From positions 1,919,001-1,983,000 of the forward strand of contig OZ036002.1 in the NCBI GenBank assembly GCA_964035015.1: DNA of 64,000 bases, read 5' to 3'. Positions 1-9,891 of the stretch are shown one piece after another. The stretch is from Corallium rubrum (lineage: Eukaryota > Cnidaria > Anthozoa > Scleralcyonacea > Coralliidae). Made by a program: the position numbers and the translations under genes. The notes beneath the pieces are model-generated. The model was not told where the DNA came from and ran no database searches. It saw only the letters and a program-made list of their open reading frames with translations. Within the stretch, counting starts at the first letter, position 1. The number at the start of each line of letters is the position of its first letter.

Positions 1-1475
1 CAAAATAGACGTTCTTTACAAGGAACTAAAGAGAAATTGATAGAGGCACTTTATATTTTTTTATCTGAAACCTTGTCTCGATCAGTATAGAGAGTTTTGA
101 GCAGCGTAAGTGTCTGAATTGGCAGAGCTCGTATAGACTTAGATTAATAGCATATCATGAATATTATATTAGAACCTAAATATTCAATCACCCTAGAATC
201 ATTGCTAGCTAAACCCTTGTTTATAAGTGAAGAATTCGTAAGAAGATAGAATGAGGAGTCAATTCTAAAAGCCATAAGAACGCTTTTAAGTGTCGATATA
301 TAAACGAAATATTATTTGGCTGCGGGACGGCTGAGTATCGACTTGAATTAATAGCGTACATGAATATTATATTAGTTTAGAACTTAAACGGCCAAACAGA
401 TCTTTACCTATTTACTTGGAGATATGTGCCGAATTGTCGCTTATTTGGCTTTAGTTTATAAAGTAAACGATGCCTTGAATGAAGAAATCGTTCGGCAAGC
501 TGTTCGAAAGACATTGAAACACTTTCTTCAGAGGGGTTTGCCAGAATATAAACTGTCAGGGGTTAAACGGCGGACTCGGCTATTTTATTAACGTCGTCAA
601 GCATCTTGTTAATGTTGCTACGGCTGATATTTGCATATTTATCCTGAGTGCACGTGCAGGAGACAAAAGAAAAACTCATTAGGGGCAATTAAGAGGATTA
701 AGCGCTTAGGCAGGTCTAGGCGAGAAAGTCATTAGCGTGTACTTTGCATAAGACAGAATTCACAACAATCAGTTTAAAATATTTATTTACACAAAAAACT
801 CTTGATTATTTAGTGATCTATCGGTAACACTAGCATATGGGCATACAGTACATCTTATAATCCGACGGCATGGATCATGAGTCTTGAATTCTGTACCACA
901 AACATTACATATCAGATTTCGAATAACGCATTTGTTAAAATATTTCCACAAACACTGAGGACACTCAATTACATGTGTAAAGTTAACAGGATTCTGACAA
1001 CGTTCGCAATCAACAGGTTCGTCAATTATAGAATTTTCTGATTCTATTTCGGTGTAATCTTTATCGTGTTCGGAATCTTCTTCGGAGGAAGTTTCTTCGT
1101 TTTCGCTCTCTGATTCTGTTTCTTCTTCTGCCTGCGCCAACATTGTCAGCACTCGAACATTTTCGATAAGGCTTTTGTCAATGTTAATGTCGGCGAGTCC
1201 TTTTACAAATACATTTAGACCAGCTGGTTCGGGAATTCCTGAGAAGTAAGGTGATACGCAGTATTCTACCAATTCGGCTATTTTTGTGTTTGGTATAGTT
1301 CTTCCTTGATACACAATTTCTCCTTTGGGATTCCATGTTAAGTTGACATAGGACGCGAGTAAACTATTCAACAAAGAAGACGCTGTCGCTTCATCCACTC
1401 CGTAGTCAAAGTGTGACAGTATTTCTTTAACACGAAAATCATCATGTAATCTTTCTCCCATCGTGTTCAGGGTTC
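1..1475 (+). repeat. Left terminal inverted repeat of the 4.8-kb element
   Basis: This arm is the reverse complement of 3364-4841 with very few differences. It starts CAAAATAGACG and its partner ends CGTCTATTTTG. It contains the complete coding region at 787-1461, so that gene is present twice in the element, once per arm. The arm may continue to the left of the window. Confidence 0.9.
787..1461 (-). CDS. Hypothetical protein encoded inside the TIR, C-terminal cysteine cluster
   Basis: A 224-residue frame on the minus strand. The N-terminal half (about 1-115) is a globular region with the pattern ...VYQGRTIPNTKIAELV... followed by ...FVKGLADINI..., which I associate from memory with a conserved unknown protein of Polinton- and adintovirus-like elements. 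Residues about 112-145 are a strongly acidic Glu/Ser stretch. The C-terminal part has seven to eight cysteines in CxxC pairs (DCERCQNP, ECPQC, ICNVC, RCTVC), which could bind zinc. The function is unknown. A second copy lies on the plus strand in the right arm. Confidence 0.6.
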   Translation of the reverse strand: MGERLHDDFRVKEILSHFDYGVDEATASSLLNSLLASYVNLTWNPKGEIVYQGRTIPNTKIAELVEYCVSPYFSGIPEPAGLNVFVKGLADINIDKSLIENVRVLTMLAQAEEETESESENEETSSEEDSEHDKDYTEIESENSIIDEPVDCERCQNPVNFTHVIECPQCLWKYFNKCVIRNLICNVCGTEFKTHDPCRRIIRCTVCPYASVTDRSLNNQEFFV

Positions 1476-1504
1476 GAATGAGGGCCTTTACAAATATCGT
1501 TCTT

Positions 1505-1822
1505 TTATATTAGTTCTGCGAGTCCTTCTAAAACAGGACCAAGTAAGACATCGAGAAATCCTGCACCTTTTTGAATCAGTATCTCCTTTTTTCTCATAAA
1601 ACTACTTCGGGGACTAGCCAAAGTTGATATGTCGTCGCTATAAGGCTTAACGTCTTCGCGCAAAGCAGGTGATAATTGATATTGCATTGACCAAAAGTTC
1701 AACATACAATCACAAATGCATCTAATTTGCTCGGGGCTTGCAGTCTCCAACAGAGCTCGCTGTTGAATAGGTTCACTTGTACATAAAAGTTCAAGAAACG
1801 GTTTGTGCTTTTTGATCAACAT
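1505..1822 (-). CDS. Small protein resembling a core-like protein of adintovirus-like elements
   Basis: A 105-residue frame just inside the left arm and co-oriented with the TIR gene. It contains a helical region ...RALLETASPEQIRCICDC..., then a basic segment and the ending ILIQKGAGFLDVLLGPVLEGLAE. From memory this order (helical ETA..EQI..C motif, basic middle, QKGGFL-type hydrophobic end) is shared by a small protein common in metazoan Polinton- and adintovirus-like elements, sometimes compared with adenovirus core or membrane-active proteins. The role here is inferred only. Confidence 0.5.
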   Translation of the reverse strand: MLIKKHKPFLELLCTSEPIQQRALLETASPEQIRCICDCMLNFWSMQYQLSPALREDVKPYSDDISTLASPRSSFMRKKEILIQKGAGFLDVLLGPVLEGLAELI

Positions 1823-1875
1823 CTCTATTTGACAGTCAGTGTCGAAATGAGTAAAACGCTACCAAAACACACATT

Positions 1876-2049
1876 TTAAGAGGAGGAGGAGGAGAAAGAG
1901 GAGGAGGAGGAGGAGGAGGAGAAAGAGGAGGAGGAGAAAGAGGAGGAGGAGGAGAAGGAGGAGGAGAAAGAGGAGGAGAAAGAGGAGGAGGAGGAGGAGG
2001 AGGAGAAAGAGGAGGAGGAGGAGGAGAAAGAGGAGGAGGAGGAGGAGAA
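1876..2049 (+). repeat. (GGA)n/(GAAAGA) purine microsatellite
   Basis: An almost pure AG-rich run of GGA triplets broken by GAAAGA units. It separates the small protein gene from the ATPase-like region. The Ser/Phe- or Leu-rich frames that cross it are low-complexity artefacts. A matching CTC-rich tract sits at 3138-3360 in mirror position. Confidence 0.95.
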
Positions 2050-2055
2050 ATAAAT

Positions 2056-2343
2056 ATGACATTCTCTAGAAATGTTTATTCTGCTCATGTTCTTCAACGA
2101 GTGAACATGTCTTATGTCTGCAGCATTTGTGGAAAAACGTTTTCTACACTATTCAACATGCAACGTCATATAAAAAATTTCCAAAAAAACAGTACTTATT
2201 CAAGACCAGCACATCTTCTCAATGACGCAACAGTCATGCAGCATCCATTTACTTGCATTGTCGCTGGATGCACACAGAGTGGTAAAACAGTATGGGTGAA
2301 AACGCTTCTTGAAAACGCTTGTGAACCCAGGTCATGTCCATGA
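2056..2343 (+). pseudogene. Fragment: C2H2 zinc finger followed by a P-loop, packaging-ATPase-like
   Basis: The frame begins with a C2H2-like finger (YVCSICGKTFSTLFNMQRHIK) and then a Walker A motif GCTQSGKT preceded by hydrophobic residues (FTCIVA). A finger fused to a FtsK/HerA-type packaging ATPase is a layout I associate with Polinton- and adintovirus-like elements. The gene is incomplete in this element. It is treated as a fossil fragment. Confidence 0.5.
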
Positions 2344-3055
2344 ATTTATGAAGAGTTACGAGGAAGCCACAACTCGTCCTCATGGTTATTTAATGCTTGA
2401 TCTGAAACCGACCACGGACGACGATCATCGCCTCAAGACCAATGTTCTACCTGGAGAAAATAGCTCAAGCCTGCAGCAACAGCTGGGTAGTTTCATACAA
2501 AAGCAATCCTATCAATTGCCTCCAATCGTTAATGCCATGTACAATACAGAACAAAAAATGCAAGATATTGTACAAGCGCCACAGTTAACACCTGACGAAA
2601 AGAACATACTTTACTCCAATCAGCTAGGACGTTTTCTGACGTTTCAAAACCAACTGCATAATCAGTCTCAACCTCTGACTAATCTTCAAACTCAGCAAAA
2701 TACAGAAAATTTGACACCGGAGATAAAGCAAGAAACTGACGATCTTCCGTGGAGTTTCCATGCTACACCTAAAACCTATTTTGTAACACCGCCTCCTACC
2801 GTTGAACAACCGACGCTTAAACATAATTTCTTTCATAATTGGGAAAGCTCTTCGGATTGGAAAGAAAGCGACTTGGCAAAGATGACCCCAGATGATAGAG
2901 AAGAGTATGAACATCATCTATTGATGACTAGATCAAAATATTTACCCATGACAAAAAAAGATGTATCACAATTATCACCAGAAGACAAGAAAGACTATCA
3001 CGCTACCTTTAAAATAAAAACGCCTAAATATAATCTAAGAAGCAGACCTTACTAA
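2309..3055 (+). pseudogene. Fragment: late part of an ATPase-like gene with Gln/Pro-rich tail
   Basis: A 248-residue frame. It opens with ...HGYLMLDLKPTTDDDHRLKTNVLPGE, which resembles the C-terminal part of small viral packaging ATPases. A long Gln/Asn/Pro-rich tail follows and ends in a basic stretch (KYNLRSRPY). The tail has no recognised domain. It forms part of the broken ATPase-like region of the 4.8-kb element. Confidence 0.4.
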
Positions 3056-3137
3056 AACTTTATATATGTATATGTTTGAACGAAAACCGAAATAAATATT
3101 TTTAAGCTAAATGCTTTTGTATGTATGTGTTTATTTG

Positions 3138-3360
3138 TTCCTCCTACTCCTACTTCTCTTTCTCCTCCTCCTCCTCCTCCTCCTCTTTCTCCTCCTCCTC
3201 CTCTTTCTCCTCCTCCTCCTCCTCCTCTTTCTCCTCCTCCTCCTCTTTCTCCTCCTCCTCCTCTTTCTCCTCCTCCTCCTCTTTCTCCTTCTCCTCCTCT
3301 TTCTCCTCCTCCTCCTCTTTCTCGTCCTCCTCCTCCTCTTTCTCCTTCTCCTCCTCTTTC
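3138..3360 (+). repeat. (CTC)n/(CTTTCTCC) pyrimidine microsatellite
   Basis: A pure CT tract of CTC triplets interrupted by TTT units. It is the mirror image of the AG tract at 1876-2049 and directly abuts the right TIR. Leu-, Ser- and Pro-rich frames across it are artefacts of the repeat. Confidence 0.95.
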
Positions 3361-3363
3361 CCT

Positions 3364-4841
3364 GAACCCTGAACACGATGGGAGAAAGATTACATGATGA
3401 TTTTCGTGTTAAAGAAATACTGTCACACTTTGACTACGGAGTGGATGAAGCGACAGCGTCTTCTTTGCTGAATAGTTTACTCGCGTCCTATGTCAACTTA
3501 ACATGGAATCCCAAAGGAGAAATTGTGTATCAAGGAAGAACTATACCAAACACAAAAATAGCCGAATTGGTAGAACACTGCGTATCACCTTACTTCTCAG
3601 GAATTCCCGAACCAGCTGGTCTAAATGTATTTGTAAAAGGACTCGCCGACATTAACATTGACAAAAGCCTTATCGAAAATGTTCGAGTGCTGACAATGTT
3701 GGCGCAGGCAGAAGAAGAAACAGAATCAGAGAGCGAAAACGAAGAAACTTCCTCCGAAGAAGATTCCGAACACGCGATAAAGATTACACCGAAATAGAAT
3801 CAGAAAATTCTATAATTGACGAACCTGTTGATTGCGAACGTTGTCAGAATCCTGTTAACTTTACACATGTAATTGAGTGTCCTCAGTGTTTGTGGAAATA
3901 TTTTAACAAATGCGTTATTCGAAATCTGATATGTAATGTTTGTGGTACAGAATTCAAGACTCATGATCCATGCCGTCGGATTATAAGATGTACTGTATGC
4001 CCATATGCTAGTGTTACCGATAGATCACTAAATAATCAAGAGTTTTTTGTGTAAATAAATATTTTAAACTGATTGTTGTGAATTCTGTCTTATGCAAAGT
4101 ACACGCTAATGACTTTCTCGCCTAGACCTGCCTAAGCGCTTAATCCTCTTAATTGCCCCTAATGAGTTTTTCTTTTGTCTCCTGCACGTGCACTCAGGAT
4201 AAATATGCAAATATCAGCCGTAGCAACATTAACAAGATGCTTGACGACGTTAATAAAATAGCCGAGTCCGCCGTTTAACCCCTGACAGTTTATATTCTGG
4301 CAAACCCCTCTGAAGAAAGTGTTTCAATGTCTTTCGAACAGCTTGCCGAACGATTTCTTCATTCAAGGCATCGTTTACTTTATAAACTAAAGCCAAATAA
4401 GCGACAATTCGGCACATATCTCCAAGTAAATAGGTAAAGATCTGTTTGGCCGTTTAAGTTCTAAACTAATATAATATTCATGTATGCTATTAATTCAAGT
4501 CGATACTCAGCCGTCCCGCAGCCAAATAATATTTCGTTTATATATCGACACTTAAAAGCGTTCTTATGGCTTTTAGAATTGACTCCTCATTCTATCTTCT
4601 TACGAATTCTTCACTTATAAACAAGGGTTTAGCTAGCAATGATTCTAGGGTGATTGAATATTTAGGTTCTAATATAATATTCATTATATGCTATCAATCT
4701 AAGTCTATACGAGCTCTGCCAATTCAGACACTTACGCTGCTCAAAACTCTCTATACTGATCGAGACAAGGTTTCAGATAAAAAAAATATAAAGTGCCTCT
4801 ATCAATTTCTCTTTAGTTCCTTGTAAAGAACGTCTATTTTG
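3364..4841 (-). repeat. Right terminal inverted repeat of the 4.8-kb element
   Basis: The inverted counterpart of 1-1475. The match ends at 4841 (...CGTCTATTTTG). Because the left arm meets the window edge, the repeat could extend a little further on both sides. Confidence 0.9.
3378..4054 (+). pseudogene. Second copy of the TIR-encoded hypothetical gene, broken
   Basis: This is the plus-strand copy of the gene at 787-1461, carried by the right arm. The N-terminal globular part, acidic stretch and cysteine pairs are all recognisable. This copy is broken, whereas the left-arm copy reads through. No function is known. Confidence 0.6.
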
Positions 4842-4849
4842 TTAAAGTT

Positions 4850-5300
4850 TACTGTACGCATGCTCTGTACGTATACGTGTCCCACAACTGTTGACTATAA
4901 GTAGGGTTAAGGGTTTAAATGAAAAGGTGATTACTATTACTTATAAGGATATAAGCCGAGTACCTTTTGATAATGACGTAACTTCGGAAATCAGTCGGAG
5001 AGCTATCGGTTATGACGTATGAATACCAGGGGGGTTGAGTAACAGCTAGGGTTTAGGGGGAAAAGTTAGGGTTAAGACGGCCCCAAAGGAGCCTGAGAAC
5101 GAATAAATAATAAGTCAGTATGACGTAGTAAATACCCGGGGTTCAGCAACAAGCCAGGGTAAGGGGGGAAGTTAGGGTTAGAGTGTCCTATAGGAGCATG
5201 AGAATGAATGACGTAGTAAAAATCCCGGGGAGTTGGCTAAAAGCGGGGGTACGGGGGTGGCGGGACTAGGGTTAGAACTTAGTGACGTAACGCGACGCTA
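4850..5300. repeat. Imperfect ~125-bp repeats with TTAGGGTTA-like cores
   Basis: About three degenerate units share the order ATGACGTAGTAAATA, CCCGGGG, AGGGTAAGGGGG, GTTAGGGTTAG and AGGAGCATGAGAATGAAT. No gene is seen here. The TTAGGG cores resemble the metazoan telomere repeat but are embedded in longer units, so this is not a telomere. Confidence 0.6.
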
Positions 5301-5381
5301 TAAAATGAATAAATAATAAGTTGAATATTTAATGAGGCGGTATCCCTTTGGCCGCCATATGGGGGTCTATCACTACTTATG

Positions 5382-5575
5382 TATACAGAACTCGCGATCA
5401 AGCTCTCGGCAAAGCCCTCCGTGGCTCAGTGGTCAGAGCATTGCATACACTAGTATCGCAAGGTCGTGGGTTCAATTCCTGCCGGAAGGCCTGTGTAGTT
5501 GCCTTTTTCGCAATTGGTCTCGGTTTGGTCTTATAATGTATATCTGATTCTACACTCGAATTTAGTATTTTACTC
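5382..5575 (+). mobile_element. tRNA-derived SINE, copy 1
   Basis: The head has RNA polymerase III A- and B-box-like sequences (TGGCTCAGTGGTC and GGTTCAATTCC) and folds roughly as a tRNA cloverleaf. A unique body follows (TTTTTCGCAATTGGTCTCGG) and then a tail with TACACTCGAATTT. Closely related copies lie at 30646-30789 and 55376-55610, which shows dispersal. The acceptor stem has mismatches, so it is not a working tRNA gene. Confidence 0.85.
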
Positions 5576-5640
5576 TGGTTAACGCCAGACGATTTTACAT
5601 TTCACTCGTCAAGGAAAGACCCCTGGTAATCAGGGTCGCT
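5566..5640 (+). repeat. Dispersed repeat with TAACGCCAGACGATTTTAC core
   Basis: The core TAACGCCAGACGATTTTAC followed by CTCGTCAAGG recurs, with changes, at about 39715-39755, 42892-42995, 44515-44625 and (inverted pair) 62928-63191. It probably derives from an inverted-repeat element of unknown class. Confidence 0.7.
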
Positions 5641-5915
5641 GGAACGATAAAAGGGCAAGAGGGGGAAACTCCCGTCAAAGGGCACTTTTATTGATATCTA
5701 TTTTTTACTACTGCTGGGTTACCTTAACTTACCACGTATGTACAGTGTATTTTTTTATGTATTTAACGATCAGCTGCTGCTATTTACTATAAGCTAATTT
5801 ATTCTCATTCATTTATTCAAAAACCCGTACAAATGTACGATTCACGGACATGCAAGGTTCTTTCGAAAAATACTACTTCCAAAATGGTTGATAGTAATCA
5901 TGAATTGTAAAGTAA
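5641..5915. other. No feature seen before the Polinton
   Basis: AT-rich sequence without recognisable gene or repeat. Its last bases carry the left target duplication TGTATA (5916-5921). Confidence 0.6.
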
Positions 5916-5921
5916 TGTATA

Positions 5922-6495
5922 AGTAGTATAGAACATGAGGGTACCGGCGCACTTTTTTTTTTCCCAACAAAGACAGCCCCCAGATGATCAGATTTAGCAA
6001 GGAGGGTCGCCCAAAACGGTAAGCTTTTTTAAAAAATTTTTTAAGTATAAGCAAAAGGGACGAAAAGGGACCCAAACCAAAAAAAAATAATTCGGAATTC
6101 ATCAAGAAAGGATGTTTGAAAGGGGAAAATAATTTTCGCGCCTCCCAAAACCCATTTTCGTCTGCTTATACTTCAAAAAGTGAAAAAATGACCACCACCC
6201 CTTTTGGACGCTTTTGTTGGATTTAATATGGAACACCTCAAAGCGATCAGGGTTGTGGTTTTGACACACATTTCACTTACTCCCCGGTTTCTGCTCAGAT
6301 ACTTTTGTCTTGTGTTGGTACACATGTTTTCCCACAGTTACACCCCCAGATAGCAGTCCGAGACATGGTATGTACGGCGTGATCATGGCCACAACCTTAC
6401 CAACGTCACTCTTTAACAGTTTGTCTTTTTGTAATTCGTTGTCTAGCTCCTCAGAGCTTTCTACGGCGTCCAGACCACCGAGAACATTGGAGAAT
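5922..6495 (+). repeat. Polinton left TIR
   Basis: The inverted counterpart of 21156-21729, 574 bp in each arm with a handful of differences. The outermost bases are AGTAGTATAGAACATG. The TIR reaches into coding sequence. Confidence 0.9.
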
Positions 6496-8813
6496 TGGCT
6501 CATGGCCCAGCCATACAGGTTGTTAGCGTCCAGATACATTATGTACTTCACAGCCTCGTCCTCACTATACCCCTTCATATACGGATTGCTGGCTTTCCCA
6601 TATCTGTTGGCTATGTAACTAACACCACCTCTCATCCCTTTCTCAATGAACTGAAACATGTCGATGTCAGTCATCAGCTCCAGCTCAATCCCAGTCATCT
6701 TCAGCATAGCGTCCCATGCCAACCCAGGTGAGGTGAAGTAGTGACAGGGGTCCAGCTTATAATACTGAACACAGGTCTTCCTAAAGTTCTCAAAGACGTC
6801 AGCTAACAGCAGCACATCTGATTTTAGATACACGTCATGGTAGTCCCCCATCGTTCTCATCCCAAACGACTCCCAAACCTTCAAAGCGTGTTGGTAATCG
6901 GTGTCTGATATCTCCTCATCATTCAACACGCTATAAAACTCACTCTTTGGTGGTAACCCCGTTTCCCCAAACCGACTGAAGTTGTCCATGTAGTCATAGG
7001 GGTAAACACCCTTCGTCCTCATCAGGTCCGACCGGGGACCAAATTCTTCAGCTGTGTATTTAAAGGCGTCCCCCGGGAGATTTCCCACCAATTTTTCCAA
7101 TGAGCTACTCATGAACTGAAAACTGTCCAGAAACACGAGGTTCTTACCTAACATGAAGGCCATGTACTTCTCCATATTATTCGGAATGACATTAATTTCC
7201 TGTCCAAACTTTCCGATTTCCCCCATGATGAGATGACTATCATAACCCCTTAGGTTGTGTAAGATAACTGGTATCTTATCTGTTAGTCTGTGATTTCTGT
7301 TACAAAGCTGGTGGGCTGATCCCCGATACCGTCCTGTTACATGACAATGATCCCGGACCCTAACGTCCTCTGCTGTGTACTCCCGACCACAGATATGACA
7401 CTTTCCAGCGTCCCTAAAGTCCACCCTGTCGGAATCATTCAAAACCATGTCCTGGTTGAAATGATCTTCTTTTGTGTTTTTACAATACTTCACCTCTTCC
7501 AACATCTTTCCGATGAACTTGTTGACAGCACCAGGACCTCTGTACACCTGGACATCCTTACTGTATCTATCGTCGTAACAACAGACAACCTTGTACCCAT
7601 AACCACAATCAGTATGTTTCTGATACTTCTCCATGTATGGTCTCCTCTCTTTTTCCTCTCGGTCTGACTCCGACACCTCCGGTCTGTCAACCTTTTCCGT
7701 GATCGCCTCGAAGTCGGAATACACAACAAACGGAACATTTAACTGTTTGTGGAAATTACTATACTTCAGCACGTTTTTACCGGGGTCAGGCATCCTAACG
7801 GCCTGTTTACCATTTACACTGATACACACGGTCTGATGCCTGTCCAAGACCTCCGTTGAACTGAAACATTGGAGACAGTAAACACAGAAGTGTTTTTTCC
7901 TCCTATGTTTTGTTTTGTTGTACATAAACCTATCAAAGTCCCTGATGAGGACGTAATGTTTGTTGTTCTCATTGGTTATAATCAGGAGGTTCATAAGGTC
8001 GGTGAATCTTTCCTCTGATACGTAAACCGGAAAGGTTAGCCCGTTTTCATAACCAAAGACGTTGATACGTATCTCATTCTCTTTCTCCACCCGGTTATAC
8101 TGTTTCTGGGTCACAGGGAAGCTGACCCCGCTGTAATCCAAGTCGTCAACATGGTCCCAGTACTTTGTGACCCTTTGTGGGTCTTTTGAGACAGGAAACT
8201 TATGAGCCAGATGACACCACATAAAACACCTATCATCATTATTCTTAATGTTGATTAGCCCCTTCCGACTATTCTTCAGCTCCTTAGGGAGGTCGACATA
8301 ACTGGAGCCTTCCAGTGGATTGTAGACAGTCAGATTAACGTAGTGACCGTCGATTGACTCCACTGTCCAGCCAGATCCCTCGCTTATCCACCGGGCTATT
8401 CTAGCCACCACCTCTTCATTCGCGGTGTCAACGTCCTGACCGATCTCACCGCCGTTGATTATAGTTTTGATGTGGCTGTTGAAGTGAGCCGTCTTATAAG
8501 TTGTTCCGCCGGACACCTCCTTTTCAAGCGTCACAACCAGCGTTTCAGCGAACTTCAACCCCCTCATCTCAGCCAGCTCCCGACGTAGCAGCCGTACCAC
8601 ATCATTCCTGAGGGCGTTTACCTGTTCCAGTGGGTGTTGGGACACAACAGCACAACTGAACGACTTAGTTTTACCCCTCAGGGCTCTGTCTAACTGATTT
8701 ATGTCGTAACCGATTAGTCTCTCGTAGAGACGGGGGTCTATATCATCGGAATTGTCAAACATGTCAGGGTCTAAGTCGTCGTCCTGGTGGATCATAACAT
8801 CTGGATCGCTCAT
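6273..8813 (-). pseudogene. POLB: Protein-primed family B DNA polymerase, incomplete
   Basis: This is the replicative enzyme of Polintons, homologous to protein-primed polymerases of adenoviruses and phages. The visible order is an N-terminal region of about 300 residues, a C2H2-like cysteine/histidine cluster (HFCVYCLQCF...H), an exonuclease motif VYSDFEAI, a second zinc-binding insertion (CHICGREY...DHCHVTGRYRG) as in other Polinton polymerases, further exonuclease motifs (NLRGYDSHLI) and the start of the palm (YLDANNLYGWAMSQ). The protein is shorter than the family norm of more than 1000 residues, so it is incomplete. The start at 8813 (MSDPDVM) is preferred over one seven codons upstream because TTATAACG directly precedes it, as at other start codons of this element. 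It is first in the leftward block. Confidence 0.9.
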
Positions 8814-9432
8814 CGTTATAACAGGGGTGATCACATTTCGTTAGGTGTTGTCTCAACCACCTAGTGTAGAACCTGTCCGGGGTACGATCCCAACCAAGTT
8901 CTTTATACACAATCCCAAACAGATTGTTATCGAACAGATCCTTTGTTCTCCCTTTTTTGAGATCCTTTAGGTTACCCAGTAACCCAATCCCTCTTCTTGA
9001 GCACAATCTGATGATGTAATAATTGTATCTGGACACATTACGACCTCTTATCAGGCCCTTACTTCTCATCACCCGAAGAACCTTGGAAAAGTCGGATAAG
9101 ACAACGTCAACGGCTGTGTCCCTGACAACTCTGGTGAGTCTCTTTTTCATCCAACTATTTCTCGAATGCTCACTTCTACGACCGACAGCCGCCCGATATC
9201 TCCCAACAACATATCCATACTCCGTATCACCACATTCCGGACAGGAATACATCTCAGTTCTCACCTTCACACGGAATCTGAAACAATCTCCACACCACAG
9301 TTTCATACTACGTCCGGGCGGATCCCGGGTCGGGGTTACTAACTCAATCCCCATCTGCTTACAGACCCATTCAACGCTTGAAGACGGTAAATCCCTCAGT
9401 CCTTCCGGTAAGTCCGACAAGAAAACAGACAT
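8764..9432 (-). CDS. Hypothetical protein with zinc-ribbon-like motif
   Basis: 222 residues, overlapping the start of the polymerase gene by about 50 bases in another frame, which suggests tight coupling. Residues 47-67 form a CxxC...CxxC pair (CGDC and CPEC), a probable zinc ribbon. The remainder is very basic (many Arg/Lys), consistent with nucleic-acid binding. The sequence TTAGTTATA lies immediately before the ATG. The family is not recognised. It could be a terminal protein or a replication or core protein of the element, but that is only inference from position and charge. Confidence 0.6.
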   Translation of the reverse strand: MSVFLSDLPEGLRDLPSSSVEWVCKQMGIELVTPTRDPPGRSMKLWCGDCFRFRVKVRTEMYSCPECGDTEYGYVVGRYRAAVGRRSEHSRNSWMKKRLTRVVRDTAVDVVLSDFSKVLRVMRSKGLIRGRNVSRYNYYIIRLCSRRGIGLLGNLKDLKKGRTKDLFDNNLFGIVYKELGWDRTPDRFYTRWLRQHLTKCDHPCYNDERSRCYDPPGRRLRP

Positions 9433-9464
9433 TATAACTAAACCCTAACAAATCCCCTTAACCC

Positions 9465-9884
9465 CTACAAAACAAACCTAGACATCAGATACCCACCAAC
9501 CAGACCAACAGACCCAATAAACAAGGCCTGATACTCTTTCATTTCACTCGATGGTTTGTAATAGTCAGACAGCTCAGGCTTTGGTTGGGACGGCCCAACG
9601 ACCTCAGCCTGTCTCAATCTATCCTTCAGCAGATCCAGGGCGTGATTCGTTGTGTTGATGTCAGCGTTGGCATCAGACAGCTCCTGTCTTAACCTCTGTA
9701 TCCTATCCTTCCTAGCCACCTCGTTTTCATACCATTTCTCCTTTGCCCTAGCCAGCTGCTCAAGGGCGTGATTGTGTCTCTTAATCTCAGCCTCATATCC
9801 GGTGTGATTTAACTTTGAGAACATGAATCCGGCACCCGCGAAGGCCAAGGCGTTAAACAGTCCACCAGCAACCACACTAGCCAT
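9465..9884 (-). CDS. Membrane-anchored coiled-coil protein
   Basis: 139 residues. An N-terminal hydrophobic Gly/Ala-rich segment (about 4-22) is followed by a long charged heptad-like helix (about 30-95, ...LRQELSDANADINTTNHALDLL...), a Pro-rich linker and a C-terminal hydrophobic segment ending GYLMSRFVL. The same type of ending (GYLFSKYVL) closes the protein at 14430-15626. Start context is TTAGTTTATATATG. It is likely a structural or membrane-associated component of the particle; no family was recognised. Confidence 0.6.
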   Translation of the reverse strand: MASVVAGGLFNALAFAGAGFMFSKLNHTGYEAEIKRHNHALEQLARAKEKWYENEVARKDRIQRLRQELSDANADINTTNHALDLLKDRLRQAEVVGPSQPKPELSDYYKPSSEMKEYQALFIGSVGLVGGYLMSRFVL

Positions 9885-9891
9885 ATATAAA

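Larger units (their letters stand above)
1..4841. mobile_element. Virus-like TIR element, Polinton/adintovirus-like relative, broken
   Basis: The first and last about 1.48 kb of this stretch are inverted copies of each other, so it is one element with long terminal inverted repeats. Inside lie a zinc-finger plus packaging-ATPase-like region and a small basic protein resembling those of Polinton- and adintovirus-like elements (recognised from memory, not by search). The arms are nearly identical, suggesting a fairly recent insertion or arm homogenisation. At 4.8 kb it is far shorter than a full Polinton and lacks recognisable polymerase, integrase and capsid genes. It is therefore a broken, internally reduced copy with several breaks. 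The left arm begins at base 1 of the window, so the true left end and any target duplication cannot be judged. Confidence 0.75.

Noticed and set aside
1859-2097. Leu-rich and Ser/Phe-rich frames over the AG tract, and similar frames at 3111-3397
   Set aside because: They only translate a triplet microsatellite; composition is fully explained by the repeat.
5408-5490. A functional tRNA gene at the SINE heads (also 30675-30755 and 55408-55485)
   Set aside because: The acceptor and anticodon stems contain mismatches, the sequence is attached to a conserved SINE body and tail, and it occurs in three dispersed copies.
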